DNA of 64,000 nucleotides from [Phialemoniopsis] sp. UDSM-2020 (GCA_018873225.1 JAEILZ010000001.1:7812001-7876000); one strand, 5' to 3'. Positions 34,201 to 45,516 are shown, counted from the first letter of the stretch. Notes: a model not told the origin generated them from the letters alone. Numbers and translations: made by a program.

Positions 34201-34986
34201 GTTCTTCGGGTCCTTCTCCTGGTGGCACAACTCAAGCAGCTCGATCATAAACCTGCTGTCAGTGCCGTACTCTCGCTGAAGTTCGCTCCGGACGGCCTCG
34301 TCGGCCAGCAAGCGGTGGACTAGGCCGTATATCTCAGACCGGGTGGCCGATGTCTGCTTTGAAAAGTCGTCGCCGAGACTACATAGGCTGTTGAAGATGG
34401 CGATGCTCATGATGGGTTTGAATGCCTTTGAGGAGCTCAGACAACGCAGGGCTTTGGACGCGGCCAAGATGCCGGCCTTGTGGTCGACATTGAACATGGA
34501 CCCAAAGAACGAGATCAACGTCTGCACTTTAGTGAGGTCATTGGCTATTAGTCCGGCTTGATCGAGGCGGTATCTGATCCGGGATATTGTTCTCACCTTG
34601 CTCGACACGCAAGGTATCTCTGTCGAGGACCTCTAGAGTACCGGACAGGAACTCGAGTGCTGCTCCACATGTTAGTGAGCTGCATTTCCTGCAACAAATT
34701 GCGAAGGCCACGGACCTTTGGAGCGCGCAATCACATCATCGTCCCCAGCATCATCGTCTGGCCCACCACCAGCGATCCACTGGTTGATCGACTGCGCCCA
34801 GAGCAAGACTGCCGTCGTTTTTCGCGGTGCATCTTGAATAGCTTCTCATTGTTAGTCTGGGCAATCTGTCAAGTGCGAAAAGGGGATCCTGGTCTTACCG
34901 GTTGCCGCCTTGACAGTGAGCTCTCTCATCTCCGATTGGGTATCGGAGACAACATATTGGTTGGCCCAGGACTTGAAGTCCGCCAT
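31202..34986 (-). CDS. MET18: MMS19/Met18, cytosolic Fe-S targeting factor
   Basis: Model of about 1125 residues in six exons: 34899-34986 (first), 34716-34832, 34597-34659, 33937-34526, 32234-33862 and 31202-32170 (or 32179). It starts MADFKSWANQYVVSD. The chain is alpha-helical HEAT-repeat sequence throughout, with the typical N-terminal VDHKAGILAASKALRCL and a C-terminal MMS19 region (NENHAVIKPLYKQW-like and LPPRYEVRYLLAHAPLM). Mms19 with Cia1 and Cia2 delivers Fe-S clusters to DNA polymerases, helicases and other nuclear proteins; mutants are DNA-damage sensitive and methionine auxotrophs. Frame continuity forces an AAAG acceptor before exon 4, since the nearby CAG breaks the frame. The acceptor of the last exon is ambiguous by three codons. 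Confidence 0.9.
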
Positions 34987-35520
34987 TGTTGCCTACGGTC
35001 TATCACGCCAGTAAAGGACAGGATTTCAAGGGCCACGAATGAGTTTGTGTGTGTGTTTCCAGAGTCAATGACCCGAGTCGACAGCCCATCAAAGACTTAT
35101 GAATTGATTAGTGAGTTGCGGACTGGCGCTAGACAAATATCGCATGTGAGTTGAGGCTGGCACATGCAGTAAAGCGTGCTCTTATCGAGGGCGATAAGAT
35201 CAAGAGTGACGAAATTCAAGCGGAACCCCACTGTAATTTTGCTGGGTGCAAATAGCCCGACAAGCATAACTTGTCTGGCCCATTTACAACCAGAAGTCAA
35301 CAAGTTCGATACCTGATGCTTCCGACTTGAACCACCTTCATGGACGATCAACTCAAAGAGTGTCTACTATACTCAAGGTAGACCCTTGGGTGTAGGCAGT
35401 GTACTTGCTCCATGGGTATCTCATTTTTATTTCTTTGTGGTGTTATTGTAGGACACCAGGGTAAGTAGAATGTGCAACACCAAGTCTAGCTCTTTTATTC
35501 TCCCAAATCATCCTGGTTCA
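34987..35520. other. Spacer between MMS19 promoter and ADE8 3' end
   Basis: 534 bases between two genes on the minus strand. It should hold the MMS19 promoter and the ADE8 3' untranslated region. A short GT run occurs near 35044. Nothing else recognised. Confidence 0.5.
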
Positions 35521-36260
35521 TTACAAATTCTTGCTCGCCAGGATCTCGCCCACCACCTTTGCCGTCGCCTTGACAATGAGCTCATGCTCTGCACTGTGTA
35601 TCCTCTCCTCCAGGTCCTTGAGCTCATCGCTCTCTTGGCACTCGATCTCTTGTGTCAGAATGGGGCTGCCGCGATCGACCTCGGCAATAACATAGTGAAT
35701 CATGAGACCAGCCCTGTTGTTCTCCAGCTTGCCAGCCTTGAAGTCCTGATACTGTCTCTCGATGGCGCCTGCGCCATCATACTTGCCTGTAGGTTGGGAT
35801 AATGTCAGTCAGCTATTCTGGTATATGTGACTTGGCTGGTGAACGCAGAGGGCTTACCGGGTAGAGCTGGGTGCAAATTGATGACCTTGACGCCAGCCGC
35901 CTCCAAGGGCTGCAGGAATGGCACGCTGAAGACGTGCATCCAGCCAGCCAACACGACCAGGTCGGGCTTGGCCTCGAGCACTCTTTGCGCCAGCGCCGCG
36001 TCGTACCTCGCCCGTCCGTCCTTGACCTTCTCTGCATCCTTCTCGCCCGCCGCAACGAAACCCTCCTTGACCATATTGAAGTACTCTGTGGGGATGCCAA
36101 CCTTCTCCGCTCGTTGTATCGCAAAGGCCGTCTTCTTGTTCACGAACAGCCTAACGATCTGCGTGTGCAGGATGGATCCAGCGTGGACGGCATCAATGAG
36201 GGCCTGGAAGTTTGACCCATTGCCGCTGGCCATCACCACGATGCGACAGGGGACCGCCAT
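35521..36260 (-). CDS. ADE8: Phosphoribosylglycinamide formyltransferase
   Basis: Model of 222 residues in two exons, 35858-36260 (first) and 35521-35786, joined at LHPALPG|KYDGAGAIE. It catalyses the third step of purine synthesis, adding a formyl group from 10-formyltetrahydrofolate to glycinamide ribonucleotide. The phosphate-binding loop GNGSN is at residues 13-17. The catalytic Asn, His and Asp are visible at N128, H130 (INLHPALPG) and D172 (IAEVDRG). Length matches the stand-alone fungal enzyme, unlike the fused animal protein. MTD1, which makes a precursor of its folate cofactor, begins divergently 466 bases away, which suggests co-regulation. Confidence 0.96.
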
Positions 36261-36726
36261 TGTGAATGCGTCTGAGATCCCTCGAGGTGTTCTTTATGGG
36301 AATATGATCCAATTCGTCGTGGTCGCAAAGTCAAAAAGAAGGCAAGATGAGACGATGCAGGCACCTTATCACTTTGATGTAATCAGGGCCGAATTTTTCC
36401 TTATCGCGCGTGCAGCATCTCGTCAATTCAACTTGGAGGGGTAACAATAAATCCCCACCATTGTATTTTCAGGGACCATCAAGCTTCTGGAAGAATCAGG
36501 TACCGCTCATTGGCGCACACTTTAGCCTCCAGGGCTGGGCGACAGGGGTGGGTGCCACACCAGATAAGCCTAATCGTAGTCGCACGCGCGGGGCATCCTA
36601 GCATGTCCCTCAAATTTTTGGCGGCAAGAGACTCACATGAGGTAAATTCTCGTGAAGCCCTGCCTTTCACGCTCTGTCTCTTCTCCTGCCTCCAGCCCCC
36701 TCGGAAGCCCGGTCGCGAGACTCGCA
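36261..36726. promoter_or_regulatory. Shared promoter region ADE8/MTD1
   Basis: 466 bases between the start codons of two divergent genes of purine and one-carbon metabolism. One good GATA-factor site (AGATAAG at 36562-36568) and a GACTCA hexamer (part of a Gcn4/Bas1-like TGACTCA) at 36630-36635 are visible; no perfect TGACTC was found. The shared spacer suggests a bidirectional promoter. Confidence 0.5.
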
Positions 36727-37881
36727 ATGGCTTCCTCCGACGTCCCAAAGACCTGCAAGGTCGTCCTTGCGGAAAATATTGCCAAGAACCTGCTCTCAGA
36801 GGTCAAGGACACGCTGCAAAAGATCCAGACCGCGGGCGACGTCAAGCCGTGCCTTGCCGCCTTCCTAGCCAACGATGACCCTGCCGCCGTCAAATACGCA
36901 GAGTGGTCCAAGAAGACCTGCGAGGAGAAGTCAGTCTTCCATTTGCCCCCCTCAGAGGCCCATGCGATGCGCACGAGTGACTAACACGGACGCAGTGGCT
37001 TCGATTTCGACCTGCGCAAGGTGGAGAAGGACATGCTCGAAGAGGCCATCATGGCGGCCAACGACGACGACAAGGTAGACGGCATTATCGTCTACTACCC
37101 CATTTTCCCCGGCAACCCCACCCACGACAAGTACATCCAGGAGACCGTCTCCCTGTCCAAGGACGTCGAGGGCCTCTGCCACAAGCACCTGTACAACATG
37201 TACCACAACGTCCGCTTCCTCGACCCGCCCGAGAACCTCAAGAAGTCGATTCTGCCCTGCACACCCCTCGCCGTCGTCAAGATCCTCGAGTACCTCCAGA
37301 TCTACAACTCGATCATCCCCTCGGGGAACCGCCTGTTCGGCAAGACCATCACCGTCATCAACCGGTCCGAGGTCAACGGCCGGCCGCTGGCCGCGCTGCT
37401 CGCCAACGACGGAGCTACCGTCTACTCGGTCGACCTGACTGGAGTGCAGCTGTTCACCCGTGGCCAGGGCATCAAGCAGCCGAGGCATAAGGTGCTCGAC
37501 AAGGAGGGCTGGACCCTGGAGCAGTGCCTGCCCATCAGCGACGTGGTCATCGGCGGTGTCCCCGCCGAGGGCTTCAAGGTCCCCATCGAGCAGATCCGAG
37601 ATGGTGCCGTCTGCATCAACTTTTCCTCGTTCAGAAACTTTGACGGCCCTTCAGTCAAGGAGAAGGCGTCCATATATGTGCCCTCGGTGGGCAAGGTGAC
37701 CATCGCAGTCCTCCTGCGAAACTTGGTGGTGAGTATCCAGTCCCCGCCGTGACTCGTCCGAGCAAGTGGACCGCATGCTGACTCTTCACAGCGACTGATC
37801 GCAAACCGACCCGCGCGGGCCGACAGCTCCAAGGATGATTCGCAGGCTAAGGCTAAGAGCGAGGCATTCCTCGAAGGCTAG
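36727..37881 (+). CDS. MTD1: NAD-dependent methylenetetrahydrofolate dehydrogenase (Mtd1)
   Basis: Model of 341 residues in three exons: 36727-36929, 36996-37728 and 37792-37881. It is a cytosolic, monofunctional NAD enzyme that oxidises 5,10-methylene-THF to 5,10-methenyl-THF for purine synthesis. Family marks are LAENIAKNLLSEVK near the N-terminus, DDKVDGIIVYYPIFPG, the CTPLAVVKILEYL segment, and the cofactor domain FGKTITVINRSEVNGRPLAALLANDGATVYSVD. The NRSEVNGRP motif and length match yeast Mtd1 rather than trifunctional Ade3. The start is the ATG in CGCAATGGC. An in-frame GTG at 36652 would add a basic leader but is not a credible start. Divergent from ADE8. Confidence 0.95.
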
Positions 37882-38760
37882 ACGTGATGGTGTGGCGTGG
37901 AGACCAAGTGAGCGCGGCAGTGGCTGCGACACGGCATGCAGTTTGGATGGTCTGAGCGAGTTCAGAGCTCTCAAGGAAAAGGAGAAGTTTTGTAAACATA
38001 GAAATTTAAAATACCCCGTTGCTCCGTACCGAGAGGCAGCCATAGACTTGAAAAGTTTGATAGACAAATATGATGATTTAAGTAAGATCAGGGATCGGAG
38101 CCTTTGGTATTGATACTGGCCGGGGTGTATTGCATGACCGACACACTGAATCATCAGCCATACTTCTCCAAAAGCCATTCCAATTCCTGCACCAGATACG
38201 CGTATCCGTCGAAGGCAATTTCAGAGTCCAACACGCTCGCATTGGAGGCGGAGCGACGGGTTCCTGGAGGTCTAACCACTCGGCGGCCAAGCCGGACAGA
38301 TATCACTAGATAGGATCATCTTGAAATATGGACATGTCGATTCCGTGGAAGCATCAACGGTTCAGTAGTCTGGCGGTGTTGTTTCTGACCCGATGTTAGG
38401 TGATGTGTTGATGTCGGACCCCTTTCCATGTGAAGAAGGGCGCATGGTACCTGGCGTGCCTGGGTACTTTCTCTAGTGACCCACCTAAACATTTACCCAC
38501 GCTAGGACCACTAGTTCCATTGACGTTCCGCCTTAGTCAGCCGATCCTGGCTCGTGCTGGTGACGAAACGGGCCACACACGTGACGCGGGGCTTGAGGGC
38601 AGCCAAACCCTACAATTTTTCAATTCGCTAGTGAGGTGCGGCTTGAGAGGCCCGCCCCATCCATCCTTTGGAAATTTCAATCCACCACGGCCATCAAGAT
38701 TCGCTCTTCGATACACGACATATCGAACAGCGAATTTCCCTGACAACCGACGACATCACC
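37882..38760. other. Spacer between MTD1 and RPS15
   Basis: 879 bases between two plus-strand genes, holding the MTD1 3' region and the RPS15 promoter. Short open frames only. No repeat or RNA gene recognised. Confidence 0.55.
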
Positions 38761-39535
<775 letters not shown>

Positions 39536-40419
39536 GGGTTGCGGACATTGTGGGAGGGGGTTCTTGCATTGAATTTATCACGGACATGGCGAAAGGGCAT
39601 GGTTTTGCTTGGTAGAACTGCAAAGCCTCGACTATCTAGCACGATAGGGAATGAAATTCGCATTTTGTGCAGTCACGTCAACAAGCCCCCTTTGATACTG
39701 GGCGTTGCCTTCCCTTGCGGCTCCGGCGTGTGCACTCGGCTTCGAGAAAGGGGAGGGTGCTGTGCTTTGAGGGCTCGTCAAGGCCGGGTTAGATGACATC
39801 GGGAAAAGGAAAAGTTCCATATTACGTCAAGAAACCGAATGATCAAACGCTGCTGGTCCCCGTGATGCTCACATGATCTAGACTCGAGTGCTGCCCTTGT
39901 TCTCGACACGATTAGAAGCTCTAAGATGCATTCTTAAACTGACTTGGCCAGTCTACCGTGGCAGTTCATGGGAAGTATCCTGAATGGTCAAGCCTGGGGC
40001 ATGAGACTGTTGTTCGTTCAATCAGTGGTGCCTTTACACGGTTTTGCATGACGTATTACTCCGAAATGGTCTCGACTTCTCATGGCCCTCTGTCCCAAGG
40101 ACAAAGGCAGAACGCTGTTTTCAATATCTAACTAAATGATGCTGATGACTCTATCCTACCAATTCAAGTTCCAAACAATCTTGATCTCTTCAATAAGTCG
40201 TGTCGTCAAACAATTCGCTATAAAGGGGTATCGCTGCGGATTGTCTCCCGACTCCCTGCTCCGAAATGAAATGCAAATAAACGCTTACAGTGCCTACACA
40301 AATACCTCCCATGTCGAATAGCGAATGCAAAGTTTGTTGGAGCAGAAAAGCAAAGACTCTTGTGCTCTATCCATACCCGTGTCCTCGGCCAGGATCCCAA
40401 CCTCTCGCCCTTCTTCCCT
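39536..40419. other. Intergenic spacer, convergent genes
   Basis: 884 bases between stops of RPS15 (+) and the SET-domain gene (-). It becomes AT rich after 39800. No coding potential or repeats recognised. Confidence 0.55.
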
Positions 40420-42003
40420 CTACGCCCCCTTGCGCCTGCACTTCTCTTTTGCAGACTTCCATTTCTGCTTGGTCACCTCCTTGAAGCGCGCCCGATATCC
40501 GTCACCTTCGCAGCAGTCGCACTCGAATCGTTGGGACGGGGAGCGGCGCTGATAAACACCACCTTGGTAGTTGATGCGCAGCTCTTCGCCGACTTTGATG
40601 CTTTGCGTCGCTCTGACGCGCACTCGGCCGGGCTCAATGAGGACGTCGCAGTTGGGTATACGGCAGTGATGATTGATGAGGCCGGTGATGATGTACAGCG
40701 CCGCCTGGTGATTGTGACCCGAGTCTGTCTCGGTCGGCCTGAGGCGGAAGGCGTAGCGACCGAACCAGTTTTTTGTCTTGTGGTTCGGGTCCTCGTTGAT
40801 ACTGCGGGTCAAAAAGCTCCTCATTTTGCGTGTTATTTGGTAGGAGCGTTCCATCCACACCTGCGGATGGACCCGGTTGACGGCCGATTCCGGCGGCAGG
40901 ATGCGATAGCCGATGTCTTCCAAGTCGCCAGGCATGTTCGGAACGTGGTTCCAGAGGACGGACAGCTCTGGAAAGGCGGCGAAGATTCTGCGGCGCTGAT
41001 TAAGCGGCAGACCCCAAAATCGAGTATGGGCATTGCGCCTGCCCATGATAAACGGGTCGTGGGTGGCCTCAAGAGCCACAGTCTCTTGGTAGATGACATC
41101 TCCGTTCGCGAAGTTCCGGAGGGCAAAGACGCCGAATCCGATCTTTCTGTTCATGTACCTGACTGACACTGTGCCCTCGGGCTGCTGCAGGTGAGCTCCT
41201 CCACCGCCCACCACAGCGGGAGAATTCGCCGGCGCCGTGTGTGGAATTAGAGGCACGGACTCAGAGCCCGGGGATCTCGAAGCGGCGGACGGAGAGAGCA
41301 TAGTGCTGATCTCTTCGTCTTGAATCGGAGGAGCTGGCGTAATCTCGTCGTCTTGAGCTGGCATGGCGGATACGGAGCGCGGTGGAGCAGCGGGATTAGA
41401 TGTGGCGGAATGGTTTAGCGGAGGAGGACCCCCGGAGACGGATCTTACGATGGAGGGTTCAGGGGATGAGCGACCCGAGGACGAGGATACCCCGTTGGTA
41501 CCATTGACACCGTTGGACCGCAACTTCAGAACGGGCGGAGGCGCCATCGGGTGCCCCAACGCCTCCCGAAGACTCATCAGGGGCGTGTTGTCCAGGGTCG
41601 CGTGGGCCAGGGGTGGGGTCGGCGGCGGCGATGCCGGGGGCGGCGACTCAACAGCTGGTATTGGCACAACTCCTGACCAGGGCGGGTGCCTTGCGGCAGA
41701 ATGATGAGGAGCAGTGGAAAGAGTAGTGCTGAGATTGTCGTCTGCAACCCTTGAAACCTGACTCGGCAACATGTATCGAGGGTGAGCGGGTTGAGCGGAT
41801 GACGTCCGCGGAGGGACGGCAAGCGTCTCCCGGTGTGCCATATATCTGACCATCGCGTCGTTGACCGGAAGGCCCGGCTGGCCATAGGACGGAGGAGCTA
41901 CCGCCTCGTCCCTGGACCCTGGCCTGCTGTTGGAAGCACTGCTGGGATTGGTCCGATACGAGGGCGGTGCCTCCCGCGTGCTGGACTGCCGGCTGCTGGA
42001 CAT
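40420..42003 (-). CDS. SET-domain protein with long disordered N-terminus
   Basis: A single exon of 527 residues. Residues 1-270 are Pro/Ser-rich and disordered. A SET domain spans about 278-485: GFGVFALRNFANGDVIYQE at 289-307, a long insert with FWGLPLNQRRRIFAAFPEL, the core motif INHHCRIPNC at 443-452, and GEELRINYQGG at 472-482. A cysteine group (CDCC at 495-498) follows like a reduced post-SET. SET domains usually methylate lysines, but the substrate here is unknown. The core motif has His where most active SET enzymes have Ser (N-H-S-C), so activity is uncertain. The frame is open upstream to an ATG at 42102, which would add 33 residues with a hydrophobic stretch. I prefer 42003. Confidence 0.8.
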   Translation of the reverse strand: MSSSRQSSTREAPPSYRTNPSSASNSRPGSRDEAVAPPSYGQPGLPVNDAMVRYMAHRETLAVPPRTSSAQPAHPRYMLPSQVSRVADDNLSTTLSTAPHHSAARHPPWSGVVPIPAVESPPPASPPPTPPLAHATLDNTPLMSLREALGHPMAPPPVLKLRSNGVNGTNGVSSSSGRSSPEPSIVRSVSGGPPPLNHSATSNPAAPPRSVSAMPAQDDEITPAPPIQDEEISTMLSPSAASRSPGSESVPLIPHTAPANSPAVVGGGGAHLQQPEGTVSVRYMNRKIGFGVFALRNFANGDVIYQETVALEATHDPFIMGRRNAHTRFWGLPLNQRRRIFAAFPELSVLWNHVPNMPGDLEDIGYRILPPESAVNRVHPQVWMERSYQITRKMRSFLTRSINEDPNHKTKNWFGRYAFRLRPTETDSGHNHQAALYIITGLINHHCRIPNCDVLIEPGRVRVRATQSIKVGEELRINYQGGVYQRRSPSQRFECDCCEGDGYRARFKEVTKQKWKSAKEKCRRKGA

Positions 42004-42510
42004 GGTCACGCCGTTGTCGACCTTGAGTGACCTAGTTTTACCGATGCTTGGCCCAAGAGGGAGGTAGAGTGCGGCTGCTCCGACCGACAGCCAGTGTTCC
42101 ATTGAGCGCCAAATGGACAAGCCGGCAAGACTATTCGAGCGTTTGATCACTCGATACAGCTCGAGTAAGGACAGCAAATGAGAGATGCAGGTTAAAAAGT
42201 ACCAAGAAAGCAGATGAGATGTTTGCTGAATGGGGATGCGTTGGATGCGGGAATGCACATTGCCATGGGGCACAAAGCAAACGAGTGACAAAACGACAAG
42301 TAAACCCGGATGTGAATAAATACAATTAGGCTCGGGCTCCTTCTGAAACCTCACCGGAAGTGGTGAATGGCAAGAAGGGCTCCATTGCTGCGGGGAGGGC
42401 AGGCCTGCCCCTTGCGATGTGTGAAAATGCAGTCGAGACTGGAGAGTGTTGGTAGTTGATCGTTCCTTCAATTCTATATGCAGCCTCAGTATATGTTACA
42501 CAAGGTCCTC
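42004..42510. other. Upstream region of the SET-domain gene
   Basis: 507 bases between two minus-strand genes. It holds the promoter of the SET gene and the 3' end of the complex I gene. It is open in the SET-gene frame as far as 42471, but that extension lacks family character. Confidence 0.45.
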
Positions 42511-43214
42511 TTACTCCTTCTGTGCCGCATCAGCCTTCTTCTTTGCCAATTGCGCTTTCCTGTCCTCCTCGTCCAAATGTTGTTGCCTGTAGTGAGCGAC
42601 GACCTTGTCCATGTTGGCGTAGTGTCCGGCGGGGACGTTGAAGGGGGAACCGGCTTGGATCGCCCTGTCAAAAATGGTTAGTTACACAGAAAAAGGTGCG
42701 GTGTTTGACCAAGGCCAGTGCAGGCCGCGAGCCGACGATGAGGGTCAAACGCACTCGGGGTAGTTCAGTTCGATATGCTGGTTGCGTCCGGCGTTGAGGA
42801 ACAGGTGCTTGTCGTGGGCCGCCTGCTCAATGGCCGCCGTGCGGACGTGGTTTCTCGTCTCCCAGGTCTTGCCGAGGTTTGACAGGCTGTTGATGGTGTT
42901 GCTGAGGCTGGAGGGCTCGCCGTCCTTGCCAGGCTGGGCCATTGAGTAGGCGATCATCGAGACGGGGATGGCGCCGATGGCGACGTAGAAGGCGGTCTGC
43001 AGAACATTGTCAGCAATTCGTCCCAGCCAGGCAGATTCCGCCAGAACCAAGCGTGTGCCAGGCGCAAAGTACGTACTCCGAGACCCTCCTCGACGGCGGG
43101 GGCATGGTGTCCGTGGTCGCCGTGGCTGTCGGAGGCGTAGGAGCGCGAGGACCGCAAACCGGTGGTCCGTGACCGCCGGGCGGCTGTGAGAGCTCGCTGT
43201 CGAAGCGGCAGCAT
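42511..43214 (-). CDS. Mitochondrial complex I 17.8 kDa-type accessory subunit
   Basis: Model of 177 residues in three exons: 43077-43214 (first), 42755-42996 and 42511-42664. The first exon is a mitochondrial presequence (MLPLRQRALTAARRSRTTGLRSSRSYAS), then a His-rich stretch. One membrane span follows (TAFYVAIGAIPVSMIAYSM). The matrix or intermembrane part has WETRNHVRTAAIEQAAHDKHLF, ELNYPEAIQAGSPFNVPAGHY, and a Lys/Glu-rich tail. This matches the NADH-ubiquinone oxidoreductase 17.8 kDa subunit of Neurospora, a fungal accessory subunit also known as NUXM-type. It has no catalytic role of its own and supports assembly or stability of the membrane arm. SIL1 is divergent, 679 bases away. Confidence 0.85.
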
Positions 43215-43893
43215 GTTGACAGGATGTCTAATGCCGTCAATTGGAGGGTAAGGAACGTGGTCGGAGAGTCGTTGGATGGGCTGCAAAGCTCCAAGGACAG
43301 TGGAATTAGAGGTGATGTTATTCGCAGGCTCGGTTCGGCAACATAATTTAGCCGGGTTTTTGGCGGGTCCAGTCCAGTTCTCGTCTCCACATGCGGTCGC
43401 GCCTAGTCGTGCGCCTAACGAGCCAATGCCGTCGTGCCAAATACAGCAGTGCTTAGTTTTAGGGGAAGCCCCAGCGGATCTACCACTACTCTTATCGCCA
43501 TTTCGCATAAAGTTACTGGTGCTCTGATAGCACTACAAGTCACTTTTTCCGAGCTTGGTTTGCCAGTTCTCAACGAAGACCAGTCCTGACACATCGTCAA
43601 CCCTCAAACTCAGCCTGGGAGTCATCAGGTGGGTCTTTCTGTGGCGAACATCGCGGACAGGGCTAGCTGGCTTCTTTTGCTTAGACAGGAACAATCTGGG
43701 GGCTTCGGTGCTGCCTGACTCTTGGTGTAGTTGGTGATGTGTCCCTAAACCTGGTGGAGATATATGAAGACCAGCACTTGGCCATCTTTTCAACACACAC
43801 AACGCTGAAGAAAACATCAAAGCATCTACACCAACAATAGTGATCCGGTTTACCATTTCTTTGCCCAAAGGGACGGCCTTCCTCCTTGCCACA
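43215..43893. other. Divergent promoter region complex I subunit/SIL1
   Basis: 679 bases between two start codons on opposite strands. A weak TATA-like sequence (GATATATGA near 43759) precedes SIL1. No other element is claimed. Confidence 0.45.
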
Positions 43894-45186
43894 ATGAAAT
43901 CTACCCGGGGTCCGGCATTCTCAACGTGGTCCCTGTTCCTCGTCGTCTTCGTCCTCCTCGGGACTATCTCAGCAGCCGTCGCTGCATCATCAGATCCACC
44001 TAGTTCAGACGTCGAGCTGATATGTCACACCGACAACCCAGCGGAATGTTACCCAAAGGTGTTTCAAGCCACGGATGAGTTCCAGAAGGTCCACGATGAC
44101 CAAGACCTCCCCTCCGGCTTACACGTCCGGCTCAACGTCTGGACGGGTGAGAAGGAAGCCAAGATCAACGTGCCGGACGAGAAGGACGCAAGTCTAGAGG
44201 GCCTCCCCGTCGACCAGTCCATCGTCCTTGTGGATCCTGAGCCGGCAGACGAGGAGGCGGCTGCACCCCCCAAGTATCCGCCCGGCGCCCCGGTTTACGA
44301 CCCCGTCGGCAAGGTCAAGCCCCCCACAGACGAGTCTGCCGTCTTCCACGAAGCGCTCAAGGTCATCGGCAAGGGCGCTTTCCGGAAGGGCTTCCTCAAG
44401 TGGGCCAATGAGAACGGTACAACATTTGACGACGCGCTCGAGGGCGTCAAGGAGCTGTCACACGACATCTACTACGGCTTGAAGCTCGCAGAGGACACGG
44501 AAGCCCTCAAGGCACTTCTGTGTGCGATGAGTATCGACGATGCCTCTGCATCCATCGGGACGGAACGTGCCACGACCCGATCGCGCAAGGCGGCAGCTGT
44601 GGTAGCGGCCGCTCTTCAGAACAATCCCAACGCGCTCAAGGAGGTGGAGAGGGTCTGGGACACGATCATGGGCTCTGCGTGTAAGCAGGGCGAGTCGGAG
44701 GAGTTGGAGGCGGTGATCTTCAGCACCCTGATGAAACAGGAGTCGAGCACTCCGGACCCTGCGATGCTCAAGGCCAAGCTCGCCGCCATCAATGGCCTGC
44801 TCAAGAGCGACAGGCTCAAGGACCAGTTCCTGGCCGGGTCTGGGATGGACCAGGTGCTCCGCGTCCTCGTCATGGAGGACACAGAGACGTCCAAGTACGA
44901 TGTCGTGCGGAGGAAGGCGGCCAACCTCGTCATGGACAATTTTCTCGATGAGAGCATGGGTGCGACGCCGGGCAAGTGGCCCAAGAAGCCGCAGCAAGCC
45001 GTGCCCGAGGGCGAGAAGGATAAAGTACCGGTAAAGGCCGACTACTTTGATTACCACGTACGATCTATCGCGCAAGACAACAAGAAAGACGACAGCCATT
45101 GGAGCGTAGAGCTATGGAAGATGTTGCAAGCGCAGCGCAAAGTCGGCGGCGAGGAGGCCAAGACGCGGAGTCACAATGAATTGTAG
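43894..45186 (+). CDS. SIL1: Sil1, ER nucleotide exchange factor for BiP/Kar2
   Basis: A single exon of 430 residues. The N-terminus has a signal peptide (basic MKSTRG, then WSLFLVVFVLLGTISAAVA, cleavage near residue 30). The family start of the mature protein is clear: ELICHTDNPAECYPKVF, then DEFQKVHDDQDLPSGLHVRLN and VWTGEKEAKINVP. The rest is helical armadillo-like sequence (DYVVRRKAANLVMDNF-like, AMLKAKLAAINGLL). It ends in HNEL, a variant of the HDEL retrieval signal. Sil1 releases ADP from the Hsp70 Kar2/BiP in the ER lumen and so drives folding and translocation. The start at 43894 has context GCCACAATG, and only GTG lies in frame upstream. It precedes the SET-MYND gene by 330 bases. 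Confidence 0.94.
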   Translation: MKSTRGPAFSTWSLFLVVFVLLGTISAAVAASSDPPSSDVELICHTDNPAECYPKVFQATDEFQKVHDDQDLPSGLHVRLNVWTGEKEAKINVPDEKDASLEGLPVDQSIVLVDPEPADEEAAAPPKYPPGAPVYDPVGKVKPPTDESAVFHEALKVIGKGAFRKGFLKWANENGTTFDDALEGVKELSHDIYYGLKLAEDTEALKALLCAMSIDDASASIGTERATTRSRKAAAVVAAALQNNPNALKEVERVWDTIMGSACKQGESEELEAVIFSTLMKQESSTPDPAMLKAKLAAINGLLKSDRLKDQFLAGSGMDQVLRVLVMEDTETSKYDVVRRKAANLVMDNFLDESMGATPGKWPKKPQQAVPEGEKDKVPVKADYFDYHVRSIAQDNKKDDSHWSVELWKMLQAQRKVGGEEAKTRSHNEL

Positions 45187-45516
45187 ACGCATCAATACCC
45201 AGGTCATTTGCATTTTAATAGAATGGTATCAACAAAAGCTAGACTCGGGGATATGCATAATAGTGACGGTTCTGTTGAGTGAGTGTCTGCTTAATTCCTA
45301 GGCAGTTCGACTTACACAATTTCGAGGTGGGGTTGCCATCTCAAACAAACATCCACAATTCTCACTTTTGACAACACTCATCCTCACCTTATACATCCTG
45401 ATTCCAACAAGCCACTTCAAGCCAAGAAGGGCACAGGCTTGCCGCTGGAACAACTCGAGACGGACTCCCAAGTTTTTACCATCGTCTACAAACAATCCCA
45501 GACATCCCCGGCCACA
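45187..45516. other. Short spacer SIL1 to SET-MYND gene
   Basis: 330 bases between two plus-strand genes. It is AT rich near the SIL1 end and should include the SIL1 terminator and the next promoter. No element recognised. Confidence 0.5.

Noticed and set aside
36652..36726. An in-frame extension of MTD1 with a basic, serine-rich leader that could look mitochondrial
   Set aside because: It starts with GTG, not ATG. Mtd1 is a cytosolic enzyme, and the ATG at 36727 has a good context.
42004..42471. Longer N-terminus for the SET protein up to 42471
   Set aside because: The start there is TTG and the added part is not SET-like. Only the ATG at 42102 remains as a weaker alternative to 42003.
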